Shown piece by piece: positions 6,847 to 11,658 of a DNA stretch of 11,809 bases. The translations under genes and the position numbers were made by a program. The notes below the pieces were generated by a model. It searched no databases, was not told the DNA's origin, and saw nothing but the letters and a program-made list of their open reading frames with translations. The DNA is taken from positions 1-11,809 of the forward strand of contig JAKAAZ010000103.1 of NCBI GenBank assembly GCA_021802085.1, given 5' to 3'. This stretch comes from Acidobacteriota bacterium (GTDB lineage: Bacteria > Acidobacteriota > Terriglobia > Terriglobales > Acidobacteriaceae). Every line of letters begins with the position of its first letter. Position 1 is the first letter of the stretch.

Positions 6847-7093
6847 GGCGAAACGGGAGTGGGATCTGACGAGCTTGCATTCGCTGGAGGGCGCGGCGGA
6901 GTGGATTCGGAAGAAATCCGGGGCGCTGCTGGTTTTGGTGGTGCGCGCCGACGACGTGGCGTTTGCGGTCGATTCGCTGATTCCGCGCTGCGCGGACGCG
7001 CTGACCATGGTCGAGGTCGCAATGCCGGAGCTGGAAAAAAGCTGGATTGAGATTCGCGCTCGCAAGGCGAGGGAGGCTCGGGAGGCGAAGTGA
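6839..7093 (+). CDS. Hypothetical small phage protein
   Basis: This is an 84-residue protein from GTG 6839, supported by AAGGAG (6826-6831) seven bases upstream; it overlaps the end of the DUF5131 gene by eight bases. It reads REWDLTSLHSLEGAAEWIRK, then a beta-strand-like KSGALLVLVVRADDVAFAVD, then a helix ending in a charged tail (RARKAREAREAK). I recall similar short phage proteins with the pattern hydrophobic-VVLVVRG-D near the middle, but no function is known to me. No cysteine cluster or membrane segment is convincing. Its TGA overlaps the GTG of the HD gene, so it should be translated together with it. Confidence 0.6.
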   Translation: MGEAKREWDLTSLHSLEGAAEWIRKKSGALLVLVVRADDVAFAVDSLIPRCADALTMVEVAMPELEKSWIEIRARKAREAREAK

Positions 7094-7644
7094 AACGAAT
7101 TGGGGATTGGATGCAGACGTTTACCGGGCGACAGTTTTGGGTGCTCGATCCGCGTCCGGAAGAGATTTGCATCGAAGATATCGCGCACGCGCTGTCGATG
7201 CAGTGTAGGTATGGCGGCCACACGACTCAGTTCTACTCGGTGGCGGAACATTCCTGGCGCGTGAGCAGTATGTGCTCAGCGGAAGATGCGATGTGGGGGT
7301 TGATGCACGACGCCGCAGAGGCTTACTTGGTAGACCTGCCGCGCCCGATCAAGAGTGGGTCGGAGCTGGGCTCGGAATACCAGCGCATTGAACGCGAACT
7401 GCAACGCGTGATTTGCGAGCGGTTCGGAATGTCCGAGAGGGAGCCGCCGAGCGTGAAAGTGTGGGACGATTATTTGCTGCACTGGGAAGGGCGGGACCTG
7501 ATGTCGCCGCATCCAGTGCCATGGTTCGGCGAAGGAACGCTGGAGCTGCCCACGGACGTTCTTGTGCCCGTTTCTCCGGAGTTCGCGGAGATGGCCTTAC
7601 TGGACCGATTTCGCCGCCTGAGCAAGTACGCGGAGGTCGTCTGA
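7090..7644 (+). CDS. HD-domain nucleotide phosphohydrolase (YfbR-like)
   Basis: This 184-residue protein belongs to the HD superfamily and most resembles YfbR-type 5'-deoxyribonucleotidases common in phages. The start of the domain reads QTFTGRQFWVLDPRPEEI, then FYSVAEHSWRV gives H54 and MHDAAEAYLVDLPRPIK gives H73-D74. E77 and D82 sit at the same spacing as the catalytic Glu and Asp of YfbR. D127 in WDDYLLHWEGRDLM completes the metal site. The likely role is removing phosphate from deoxynucleotides during phage replication, in the host cytoplasm. GTG 7090 overlaps the previous TGA; ATG 7111 is a possible alternative start. DatZ, the dATP triphosphohydrolase of 2-aminoadenine phages, is also a small HD protein, so exact substrate cannot be read here. 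Confidence 0.88.
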   Translation: MKRIGDWMQTFTGRQFWVLDPRPEEICIEDIAHALSMQCRYGGHTTQFYSVAEHSWRVSSMCSAEDAMWGLMHDAAEAYLVDLPRPIKSGSELGSEYQRIERELQRVICERFGMSEREPPSVKVWDDYLLHWEGRDLMSPHPVPWFGEGTLELPTDVLVPVSPEFAEMALLDRFRRLSKYAEVV

Positions 7645-7916
7645 TGGAAGCTGTGTCGCCGGTGATGCCGGGCTCGGCGGGGATTGAGATTGTGCTGGGG
7701 AAGGACCAGCCGCAATACCTGCCGTTGCCCGCGGTGTATTTGAACAATCCTTGCGTGCCGATGCTCACGCGCTGGCGGTTCAGCGATGCGGAGCGGGCAC
7801 AGATCGCCGCCGGGGCCGACCTGGTCCTGACGCAATTGACGTTCGGCGAGCCGTTCCGTCCGGTGCATCTGCAGGTGTCGATGCCGGACGAACATCCGAT
7901 TCTGCTCGGCGAATAA
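7644..7916 (+). CDS. Conserved hypothetical small phage protein
   Basis: This is a 90-residue protein from ATG 7644, which shares one base with the HD stop (TGATG) and has GGAGG seven bases upstream (7632-7636). The sequence contains EIVLGKDQPQYLPLPAVYL, then LTRWRFSDAERAQIAAGADL and TQLTFGEPFRPVHLQVS. I recall short phage proteins with the pattern KDQPEYLPLPA...RW-x-h-T/S-x-x-E...GADL-x-L-x-x-h-TFG-x-P-h-x-P. They are uncharacterised. No motif suggests an enzyme. A 41-base AT-rich gap separates it from the next gene, the largest break since 5845. Confidence 0.65.
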   Translation: MEAVSPVMPGSAGIEIVLGKDQPQYLPLPAVYLNNPCVPMLTRWRFSDAERAQIAAGADLVLTQLTFGEPFRPVHLQVSMPDEHPILLGE

Positions 7917-7957
7917 CTGATCGATTTTCATCTCATATTTTTTTGCTGGAGTTCCCC

Positions 7958-9103
7958 TTGGAAATCCCCACGATTAAGCTGCGCGATAAACGCAAACCTG
8001 GCCATTGCTGGCAGGACAATGAGCTGTACGACTGCTTCCAACCTGTGATCGGCGCGCTGGCGGTTGGGGTGTACGCGCGCCTGACGCGGGAGTGCTATGG
8101 GACAACCGTGAAGGCCCCGCTGCGCGACCTGGCGGCGATGTGCGGCCTGAGTAAGAGCGCGGTGCAGCGGGCGTTTGCCGTGATGGAGACGGTGGGGCTC
8201 GTGGTGGCGACGCGGACGAGTGTCCATCGTTCGCCAGAATACGCGCTGGCCGATCTGAAAGAACTGGCTATCGGGTACGATGCAGAATTCGACACGCGGC
8301 GTTGCTCGTATATTCTGCCCCCAGAAACGCTGGCCACGCTGCGGACAAGAGTGAGAGAGATTAAGCAGCGGTTGCACTCCGGCGGTGTCCCTATGGGGGA
8401 CACCGAACAGGAGTTTCAGGACGCCACGGTGTCCCCCGCGTGGCCCTCCGGTGTCCCCCAAAACGCATCCGGTGTCCCCCAAACCGCGAAAAATTGCGAT
8501 GGTAACAGATTAAGCAAGAAAGCAAGAATACAAAAAGAAACTACCCCCCTACCCCCCTTTCAAAAAAAGGGGGGATTGGAAAAAGGAATCGAGGCGGCGC
8601 ATGACAATCAGGGGCACGGAGAAAATTCTGACAGGAGCGATGGGCACCATCCGCGAATCGGAGTTGAGCTTGCCGATGACACTCCAGGAAGCGATGGATC
8701 TGTTGCGGCTGTTGCACCAGGCGAGGCGCAGCTCGTTACCGGCGAGCAGCGACGAAGTGACGTGGACGCAGCTGCTGGGGCGGTTGGAAAGGGCGATGAT
8801 CGGGAGGGCCCCGTCCAACGAGTGATGCTGGCATGCGGATGGGTGAACCGGAGACTGAGGCCGATGATCGCCGAAGCGATTGTGCTTGCAGCCGAACGCG
8901 GCGATGCCGAATGGGACGTGGCAGGGCGCATGATCGCGAGCTGGCAAAGCTTGCAGCAGCGCAGCCAGGCTGGGTTGATGCGCTACGCGATTTCACCGCG
9001 CAAGTTCATCGCGGAGGCGCACTGGCGGACGGACGCGATGTGGCCATACGATCAGGAAAAACTGAGAGACATGCAACAGGCAAGCGTGGGAGCGATGCGA
9101 TGA
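7958..9103 (+). CDS. Winged-helix phage replication-type protein with long linker and C-terminal domain
   Basis: This 381-codon frame starts at TTG 7958, chosen for CTGGAG (7946-7951) six bases upstream and because relatives begin shortly before the first helix. Residues about 20-90 form a winged helix of HTH_36 type (LRDLAAMCGLSKSAVQRAFA, then METVGLVVATR). A low-complexity linker of about residues 140-289 follows, with SGVPQ repeats and TTPLPPFQKKGG. A C-terminal domain begins near residue 290 (CGWVNRRLRPMIAEAI, then ISPRKFIAEAHW). The two-domain plan with a loose linker is typical of phage replication initiators or helicase-loading proteins, so that role is inferred. The linker hides origin-like repeats and a nested gene in another frame. 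Residues 215-289 have poor coding statistics in this frame, so a frameshifted or split gene is possible. Confidence 0.75.
   Translation: MEIPTIKLRDKRKPGHCWQDNELYDCFQPVIGALAVGVYARLTRECYGTTVKAPLRDLAAMCGLSKSAVQRAFAVMETVGLVVATRTSVHRSPEYALADLKELAIGYDAEFDTRRCSYILPPETLATLRTRVREIKQRLHSGGVPMGDTEQEFQDATVSPAWPSGVPQNASGVPQTAKNCDGNRLSKKARIQKETTPLPPFQKKGGLEKGIEAAHDNQGHGENSDRSDGHHPRIGVELADDTPGSDGSVAAVAPGEAQLVTGEQRRSDVDAAAGAVGKGDDREGPVQRVMLACGWVNRRLRPMIAEAIVLAAERGDAEWDVAGRMIASWQSLQQRSQAGLMRYAISPRKFIAEAHWRTDAMWPYDQEKLRDMQQASVGAMR
8383..8483 (+). repeat. Iteron-like CGGTGTCCC repeats inside the replication-type gene
   Basis: Four direct copies of CGGTGTCCC start at 8383, 8427, 8449 and 8470. The last three extend to CGGTGTCCCCC, and the last two to CGGTGTCCCCCAAA. 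One inverted copy, GGGACACCG, is at 8397-8405 and forms a perfect 9-bp stem with the first copy around a five-base loop. Copies 1, 3 and 4 are in one reading frame but copy 2 is in another, so the repetition seems to be kept at DNA level and not only as the SGVPQ peptide. Confidence 0.7.
8552..8574. repeat. Perfect inverted repeat, C6T3 / A3G6 hairpin
   Basis: CCCCCCTTT (8552-8560) and AAAGGGGGG (8566-8574) form a perfect 9-bp stem with a five-base loop CAAAA. A second C6 run (8544-8549) precedes it. Palindromes of the CCCCCTTT...AAAGGGGG type are widespread dispersed repeats in several phyla. Here it is inside a coding frame (encoding PLPPFQKKGG), seven codons before the nested ORF's ribosome-binding site, so it is unlikely to be a terminator without a T-run. 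Confidence 0.7.
8601..8825 (+). CDS. Nested small protein in another frame of the replication-type gene
   Basis: This 74-codon frame lies wholly within the 7958-9103 gene but in a different frame. It has its own GAGG (8591-8594) six bases before ATG 8601, third-position G+C near 80 percent against about 50 percent for the surrounding frame over the same bases, and a helical, protein-like product (TLQEAMDLLRLLHQARRSS, then WTQLLGRLERAMIG). Its TGA overlaps an internal ATG (8825) of the larger frame. I recognise no family. By composition it is the more convincing coding frame here. It could be an overprinted gene, or a true gene that separates two genes whose frames happen to stay open. Confidence 0.6.
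   Translation: MTIRGTEKILTGAMGTIRESELSLPMTLQEAMDLLRLLHQARRSSLPASSDEVTWTQLLGRLERAMIGRAPSNE
8825..9103 (+). CDS. Possible separately translated C-terminal domain of the replication-type gene
   Basis: An ATG at 8825 overlaps the nested ORF's stop as TGATG and opens the last 92 codons of the 7958 frame. The product (MLACGWVNRRLRPMIAEAI, then IASWQSLQQRSQAG, then YAISPRKFIAEAHWRTD) matches the C-terminal domain found at the end of such phage winged-helix proteins. GGAGGG (8803-8808) is 16 bases upstream, too far alone, so initiation would depend on coupling to the nested gene. The alternative is that this part is made only as the end of the 381-residue protein. Confidence 0.4.
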   Translation: MLACGWVNRRLRPMIAEAIVLAAERGDAEWDVAGRMIASWQSLQQRSQAGLMRYAISPRKFIAEAHWRTDAMWPYDQEKLRDMQQASVGAMR

Positions 9104-9477
9104 GACCGAGGAAGCGGATTGCGGTGCTGGGAGCTACGGAGTTGGAAGCGAGCACGCTGGCTATCGTGCTGGAGACGCGTGGCTATCGCGTGGAAATATG
9201 CATGAGCGAGGACGCGGCCATGCGGATCTCGACGCCGGCGGCGTTTCTCGTGCTGGGTCTCGACAATGCGCAGCGGGAGCGCGTTCGGTCCCGGCTGCGC
9301 TTGCAGCATCGCGACTGTGGATTTGCGATGGAGTCGCATGGCGCGGATGCCGCAACTGTGCTGGAGGCTGTGAAGGCCGCTGCTGCGATGCGGCGCGGGC
9401 CAAAGAACTTGCGGTCGGCGGCGTCGGCTGCCGGCGAACTGGCGCGGGCTGCAAAGAACCGGCGGAGGGTTGCGTGA
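9100..9477 (+). CDS. Degenerate receiver-domain (response-regulator-like) phage protein
   Basis: This 125-residue protein starts at ATG 9100, overlapping the previous stop as ATGA. Its pattern follows a receiver fold: strand KRIAVLGA, helix TELEASTLAIVLETRG, strand YRVEICMS, helix EDAAMRIS, strand AAFLVLGLD, and a final helix ATVLEAVKAAAAMRRGPK. The paired acidic residues expected after strand 1 are missing (GATELE), and strand 3 lacks a clear phospho-acceptor Asp at the usual place, so it should not be phosphorylated. From memory, phages of acidobacteria carry receiver-like proteins ending in KRGPRK, comparable to RRGPKN here. There is no output domain. It may bind a partner protein; this is inference. 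Confidence 0.6.
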   Translation: MRPRKRIAVLGATELEASTLAIVLETRGYRVEICMSEDAAMRISTPAAFLVLGLDNAQRERVRSRLRLQHRDCGFAMESHGADAATVLEAVKAAAAMRRGPKNLRSAASAAGELARAAKNRRRVA

Positions 9478-9635
9478 GTCGCGACGCTGAGGACGTCGGC
9501 TGCGAGTGGGGACACGATGGGATTTTCCAGTGCGCAGGATGCGGCGGCTGCATCGAGTGTCGCACCTGCCGGGGTCGAAGGGACGAAGCGAGCGCGGACG
9601 AATTGGGATACGGAGAGGAAAACGATGAAGGATGA
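9474..9635 (+). CDS. Very small Cys-rich protein
   Basis: This is a 53-residue protein from GTG 9474, overlapping the previous TGA. The middle is dense in cysteine (GCEWGHDGIFQCAGCGGC, then IECRTCRGRR), which suggests one zinc or iron-sulfur site, and the tail is acidic (ADELGYGEENDEG). The stop overlaps the next start by 11 bases. The frame is open upstream to 9198, within the receiver-like gene, but the coupled GTG is the natural start. No family recognised. Confidence 0.55.
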   Translation: MSRDAEDVGCEWGHDGIFQCAGCGGCIECRTCRGRRDEASADELGYGEENDEG

Positions 9636-9828
9636 TTTTCCCGAGATGCCGACGCGGCTGTGTCCGGATTGCCGGGTCGAGAAAAAAATCATGTTTTTCT
9701 CGAAGCGTGGGACCTACTGCCGGGACTGCACCACGATACGCAATCGGTGGCAAAAGGTGCGGAACACAATTCCTGCCGACCGCGAGTACATGCTGGACGC
9801 GCAGATCGACACGGAGCGTGACCGATGA
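9625..9828 (+). CDS. Small zinc-finger protein
   Basis: This 67-residue protein has two cysteine pairs, C13 and C16 (LCPDCRVEK) and C32 and C35 (YCRDCTTIRNRW), with the hydrophobic KKIMFFSKRG between them. This is the pattern of a small treble-clef or zinc-ribbon of the kind seen in phage HNH-associated and endonuclease-VII-like fragments, though no nuclease motif follows. ATG 9625 has GAGAGGAA just upstream. The stop overlaps the next ATG by four bases. A nucleic-acid-binding role is likely but not shown. Confidence 0.6.
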   Translation: MKDDFPEMPTRLCPDCRVEKKIMFFSKRGTYCRDCTTIRNRWQKVRNTIPADREYMLDAQIDTERDR

Positions 9829-10016
9829 AAATCTGCAAGAAACGCGGCAAACGCGGGGTTGAACGCAAGGCGCTGTTTACGAAAGTGACGCCAGCGGCCT
9901 ATCTGCGTCTCTGCGAAATTGCAGGTGAACGCACGCTAGCCGACGCGCTGAATGATCTCCTGTTGAAGACGCAACAAAATAAATCGGAGATAACGATATC
10001 CACTTCGCACGAGTGA
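9825..10016 (+). CDS. Small basic protein, possibly ribbon-helix-helix DNA-binding
   Basis: This is a 63-residue protein from ATG 9825 (ATGA overlap). A basic N-terminus (KICKKRGKRGVERK) leads to a strand-helix-helix pattern: ALFTKV, TPAAYLRLCEIAG, ERTLADALNDLLLKTQ. That order matches the ribbon-helix-helix (CopG/MetJ-like) DNA-binding fold in size and spacing, but the match is by pattern only. It is the last gene before a 134-base gap, so it could regulate the leader region that follows. The coupled block that began at 7958 ends here. Confidence 0.55.
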   Translation: MKICKKRGKRGVERKALFTKVTPAAYLRLCEIAGERTLADALNDLLLKTQQNKSEITISTSHE

Positions 10017-10122
10017 AAAAACTCTGATACTTTGAATTCGTCCTTCAAATAAACAATCGATTCCGTGGCTCCGATTGGAGCGAGCCAAAGGGCCCCACGA
10101 TAGGGGACGGAGGAACGCCCAA
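10017..10122 (+). promoter_or_regulatory. Structured intergenic leader, probable regulatory region
   Basis: This is the most obvious break in the operon. It is A+T-rich at its start and holds an inverted repeat TTTGAA (10031-10036) / TTCAAA (10044-10049), a CTCC-GATT-GGAG hairpin (10069-10080) that competes with GGCTC/GAGCC (10067-10071/10082-10086), and CCCC/GGGG (10093-10096/10103-10106). A strong GGAGG (10109-10113) follows. A promoter is likely, but I could not identify a clear -35/-10 pair. A terminator is less likely, as no T-run follows the stems. Confidence 0.4.
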
Positions 10123-10158
10123 ATGAATACCTCTGTCTGGTTGAGACGACATGCGTAA
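10123..10158 (+). CDS. 11-codon leader ORF
   Basis: ATG 10123 sits nine bases after a strong GGAGG (10109-10113) and opens a peptide of 11 residues, MNTSVWLRRHA, ending at TAA 10156-10158. It overlaps the start of the next gene (ATG 10151), which itself has no good ribosome-binding site. The arrangement suggests translational coupling, or a leader peptide that controls the downstream genes. Confidence 0.4.
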   Translation: MNTSVWLRRHA

Positions 10159-10360
10159 AGGTCGTCGGATAGTTGCGGTGCTGGATTCTCGCGGAAACAA
10201 AGTCGATGAGGTTCTGTCCAGGCGCGCGGGCGAAATGGTGAAACAAGGCGGCTGGGAGCCGGTGGTTAGTTCTCGGTCCGGTCAGCAGAATGTACTGATT
10301 GCAATACGCGAACCGGCGTCGCCGGGACGCAACGTGCTCGACAAAATCATTTCCAAATAA
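10151..10360 (+). CDS. Small hypothetical protein, first of a tandem paralogue pair
   Basis: This 69-residue protein reads RRIVAVLDSRGNKVDEVLSR, then RAGEMVKQGGWEPVVSSRSG, then QQNVLIAIREP. It aligns with the start of the next protein over about 45 residues, sharing V-x-L/h-D-x2-GN, R-x-x-EMV-x2-G, V-x-S-x-S-x-GQ and a final E. This is a duplicated small domain. I recognise no family. No strong ribosome-binding site precedes its ATG, so translation probably depends on the short leader ORF that overlaps it by eight bases. Confidence 0.6.
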   Translation: MRKGRRIVAVLDSRGNKVDEVLSRRAGEMVKQGGWEPVVSSRSGQQNVLIAIREPASPGRNVLDKIISK

Positions 10361-10378
10361 ATAGTTTCGAGGGCCGGC

Positions 10379-10810
10379 ATGCGCAACAGATTGCTGAAGG
10401 CGGACGTGCGTTTGCACGACTGCAACGGGAACTTTTTGCATTGCATCAGCCATGCGAGGGGAAGCGAGATGGTGAATGCTGGCTTGGCGATGGCTGTGCG
10501 CTCGTTCAGTTATGGCCAGTCGCGGGTGGTGCGTTACCAGGAAGTGGCGGGGGCGACGGCGAGCGCGTCGCGGCCTTCGGCTCCGATGATTACATGCGCC
10601 GAGATGATAGCGAACTGCGGGCGCAGCCGGACTGCTCGGCTGCCGGAGCTGGACACGCGGGGGCGAGACTGCAAGCATGCGCGTGAGCTTGCGCGCGATC
10701 CGCGTCAGCCGGTGGAGGATTTTGTGGAGCTGGCACAGAACAAGATCAAGATGTGGCCGATTGTGCCGCTGCTCAATCCGCAGCATGTGGCGTGGGCGCG
10801 GCAAGCGTGA
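10379..10810 (+). CDS. Hypothetical protein, second of a tandem paralogue pair with C-terminal extension
   Basis: This is a 143-residue protein from ATG 10379 with GAGGG (10369-10373) five bases upstream. Residues about 7-54 are paralogous to the preceding protein (RLHDCNGNFLHCISHARGSE, then MVNAGLAMAVRSFSYGQSR). After an Ala/Ser-rich link a second part follows (PELDTRGRDCKHARELARDP, then RQPVEDFVELAQNKIKMWP), probably helical. No enzyme motif is seen. Its stop overlaps the GTG of the next gene by four bases. The extension suggests that after duplication one copy gained or kept an extra domain. Confidence 0.65.
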   Translation: MRNRLLKADVRLHDCNGNFLHCISHARGSEMVNAGLAMAVRSFSYGQSRVVRYQEVAGATASASRPSAPMITCAEMIANCGRSRTARLPELDTRGRDCKHARELARDPRQPVEDFVELAQNKIKMWPIVPLLNPQHVAWARQA

Positions 10811-11142
10811 ATACGCCGTTGATGTTTCGGACCAACCTGCCGGAAGAAGCGCGGTGGATTGCCGTCACGGTAAAGATTTGCGAGTTGTGCGGGAAGACGT
10901 TTCTCCGCGATGCACTGCAGAAAGAATGCAAGAGCTGCACTGCAATCCTGGCGAAACCGCCCGAGCCGATTCCGGCGTTGACGCGGGAAGAGAGCCTCGG
11001 CAGGGGGCTTTGCGAAAAGCATTACCCCAAGATGAGGGCCGCTGCGAAAGAGCGCGAGAGGAAACGGCGGCTCGAACTGTGGAAGAAGCAGACGCTGCAG
11101 CAGCCGGCGACGAAGATTTCCGAGCGCGCGACCATCCAGTAA
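10807..11142 (+). CDS. Zinc-finger protein with basic helical tail
   Basis: This 111-residue protein starts at GTG 10807, overlapping the previous TGA; ATG 10822 is a possible alternative. It has a four-cysteine zinc site (C25 and C28 in ICELCGKTFL, C41 and C44 in ECKSCTAIL), a Pro-rich link (AKPPEPIPALTR), then a long basic helix (KMRAAAKERERKRRLELWKK). This layout fits a small nucleic-acid-binding phage protein. I see no HNH or other nuclease motif. It is followed by a 28-base gap and the membrane-protein pair. Confidence 0.6.
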   Translation: MNTPLMFRTNLPEEARWIAVTVKICELCGKTFLRDALQKECKSCTAILAKPPEPIPALTREESLGRGLCEKHYPKMRAAAKERERKRRLELWKKQTLQQPATKISERATIQ

Positions 11143-11170
11143 TCCCAAACTTACAGAGCAGAGGGGACGC

Positions 11171-11461
11171 ATGGAACGACCGGAAAAGTCGGCTGCGGAG
11201 ATTTGGCGGAGCTATCGCGATTGGTTTTTGGTGGCGGCGATGCTCGTCGGCTGGGGCGTCATTTATGGGCAATTGACGACGCGCCTGGCGAACGACGAGG
11301 CGCAGATTGCGGCGCAGCGAGCCTATATTGCCGAGTCGTTGGTGCCGCGATCCGAGCAGCGGACCAGCGATGCGGACCTGCAGGAGCGGTTGAAGACGAT
11401 GCAGCAATCGCTGGATCAGATTCAGAACGAGATTTTCGAGATGCAGCAGAAAGCGCACTGA
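11171..11461 (+). CDS. Membrane-anchored coiled-coil protein, candidate inner-membrane spanin
   Basis: This 96-residue protein has a short N-terminal part, a single membrane segment at about residues 18-34 (WFLVAAMLVGWGVIYG), and a C-terminal region with heptad-like helices (LQERLKTMQQSLDQIQNEIF). With the next gene, a small lipoprotein overlapping by one base, it has the plan of a two-component spanin (Rz/Rz1-like), which links inner and outer membranes to break the outer membrane at lysis. The i-spanin role is inferred from topology and pairing, not similarity. ATG 11171 is preceded by GAGGGG. An endolysin or holin is not visible nearby, so another membrane-anchored coiled-coil role is possible. 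Confidence 0.6.
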   Translation: MERPEKSAAEIWRSYRDWFLVAAMLVGWGVIYGQLTTRLANDEAQIAAQRAYIAESLVPRSEQRTSDADLQERLKTMQQSLDQIQNEIFEMQQKAH

Positions 11462-11658
11462 TGGCCGAGAAACCGAAGACGCCGCCGGTGGATTTGAAGA
11501 AAATGGCGCGGATGGCGCGGCTGCTCGCGTGGGGATTCGGAATGCTGGTTTTAACCGGATGCGCAAATATGCGGCCACGAGTGGAATGCAAGCCGGTGGC
11601 ACCGGGGATAACGCGGCGGAATCAGTTGCCGGCGCATCGATGCGAGGTGCAGTTGTGA
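11461..11658 (+). CDS. Small lipoprotein, candidate outer-membrane spanin
   Basis: This is a 65-residue protein from ATG 11461, which shares one base with the previous stop (TGATG). A basic N-region (KKMARMAR) and a hydrophobic stretch (LLAWGFGMLV) lead to the lipobox L31-T32-G33-C34, so signal peptidase II should leave a lipid-anchored peptide of about 32 residues, with three prolines and two more cysteines (VECKPVAPG, HRCEVQL). A very short lipoprotein directly after a membrane-anchored coiled-coil gene is the usual form of an o-spanin. Proline content is lower than in Rz1. The next GTG overlaps its TGA. Confidence 0.65.
   Translation: MAEKPKTPPVDLKKMARMARLLAWGFGMLVLTGCANMRPRVECKPVAPGITRRNQLPAHRCEVQL

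Larger units (their letters stand above)
8383..8574. other. Candidate phage replication origin
   Basis: The repeats are followed by an A-rich tract (8486-8544) of about one third G+C by my count, against roughly 60 percent around it, including the tandem octamer AAGCAAGA at 8512-8527. A strong hairpin follows. Iterons, then an A+T-rich unwinding region, inside the linker-coding part of an initiator gene is the layout of the lambda origin within gene O. The assignment is inference from layout only. Confidence 0.4.

Noticed and set aside
8383..8483. Repeats as a CRISPR array
   Set aside because: The repeated unit is only 9-14 bases with irregular spacing, and the copies lie inside a coding frame.
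8552..8574. Hairpin as a rho-independent terminator
   Set aside because: No T-run follows the stem on the plus strand, and it lies inside an open coding frame.
9899..10804. 301-codon minus-strand frame
   Set aside because: It crosses an intergenic gap and two paralogous plus-strand genes; its product is rich in Arg, His and Pro with no motif.
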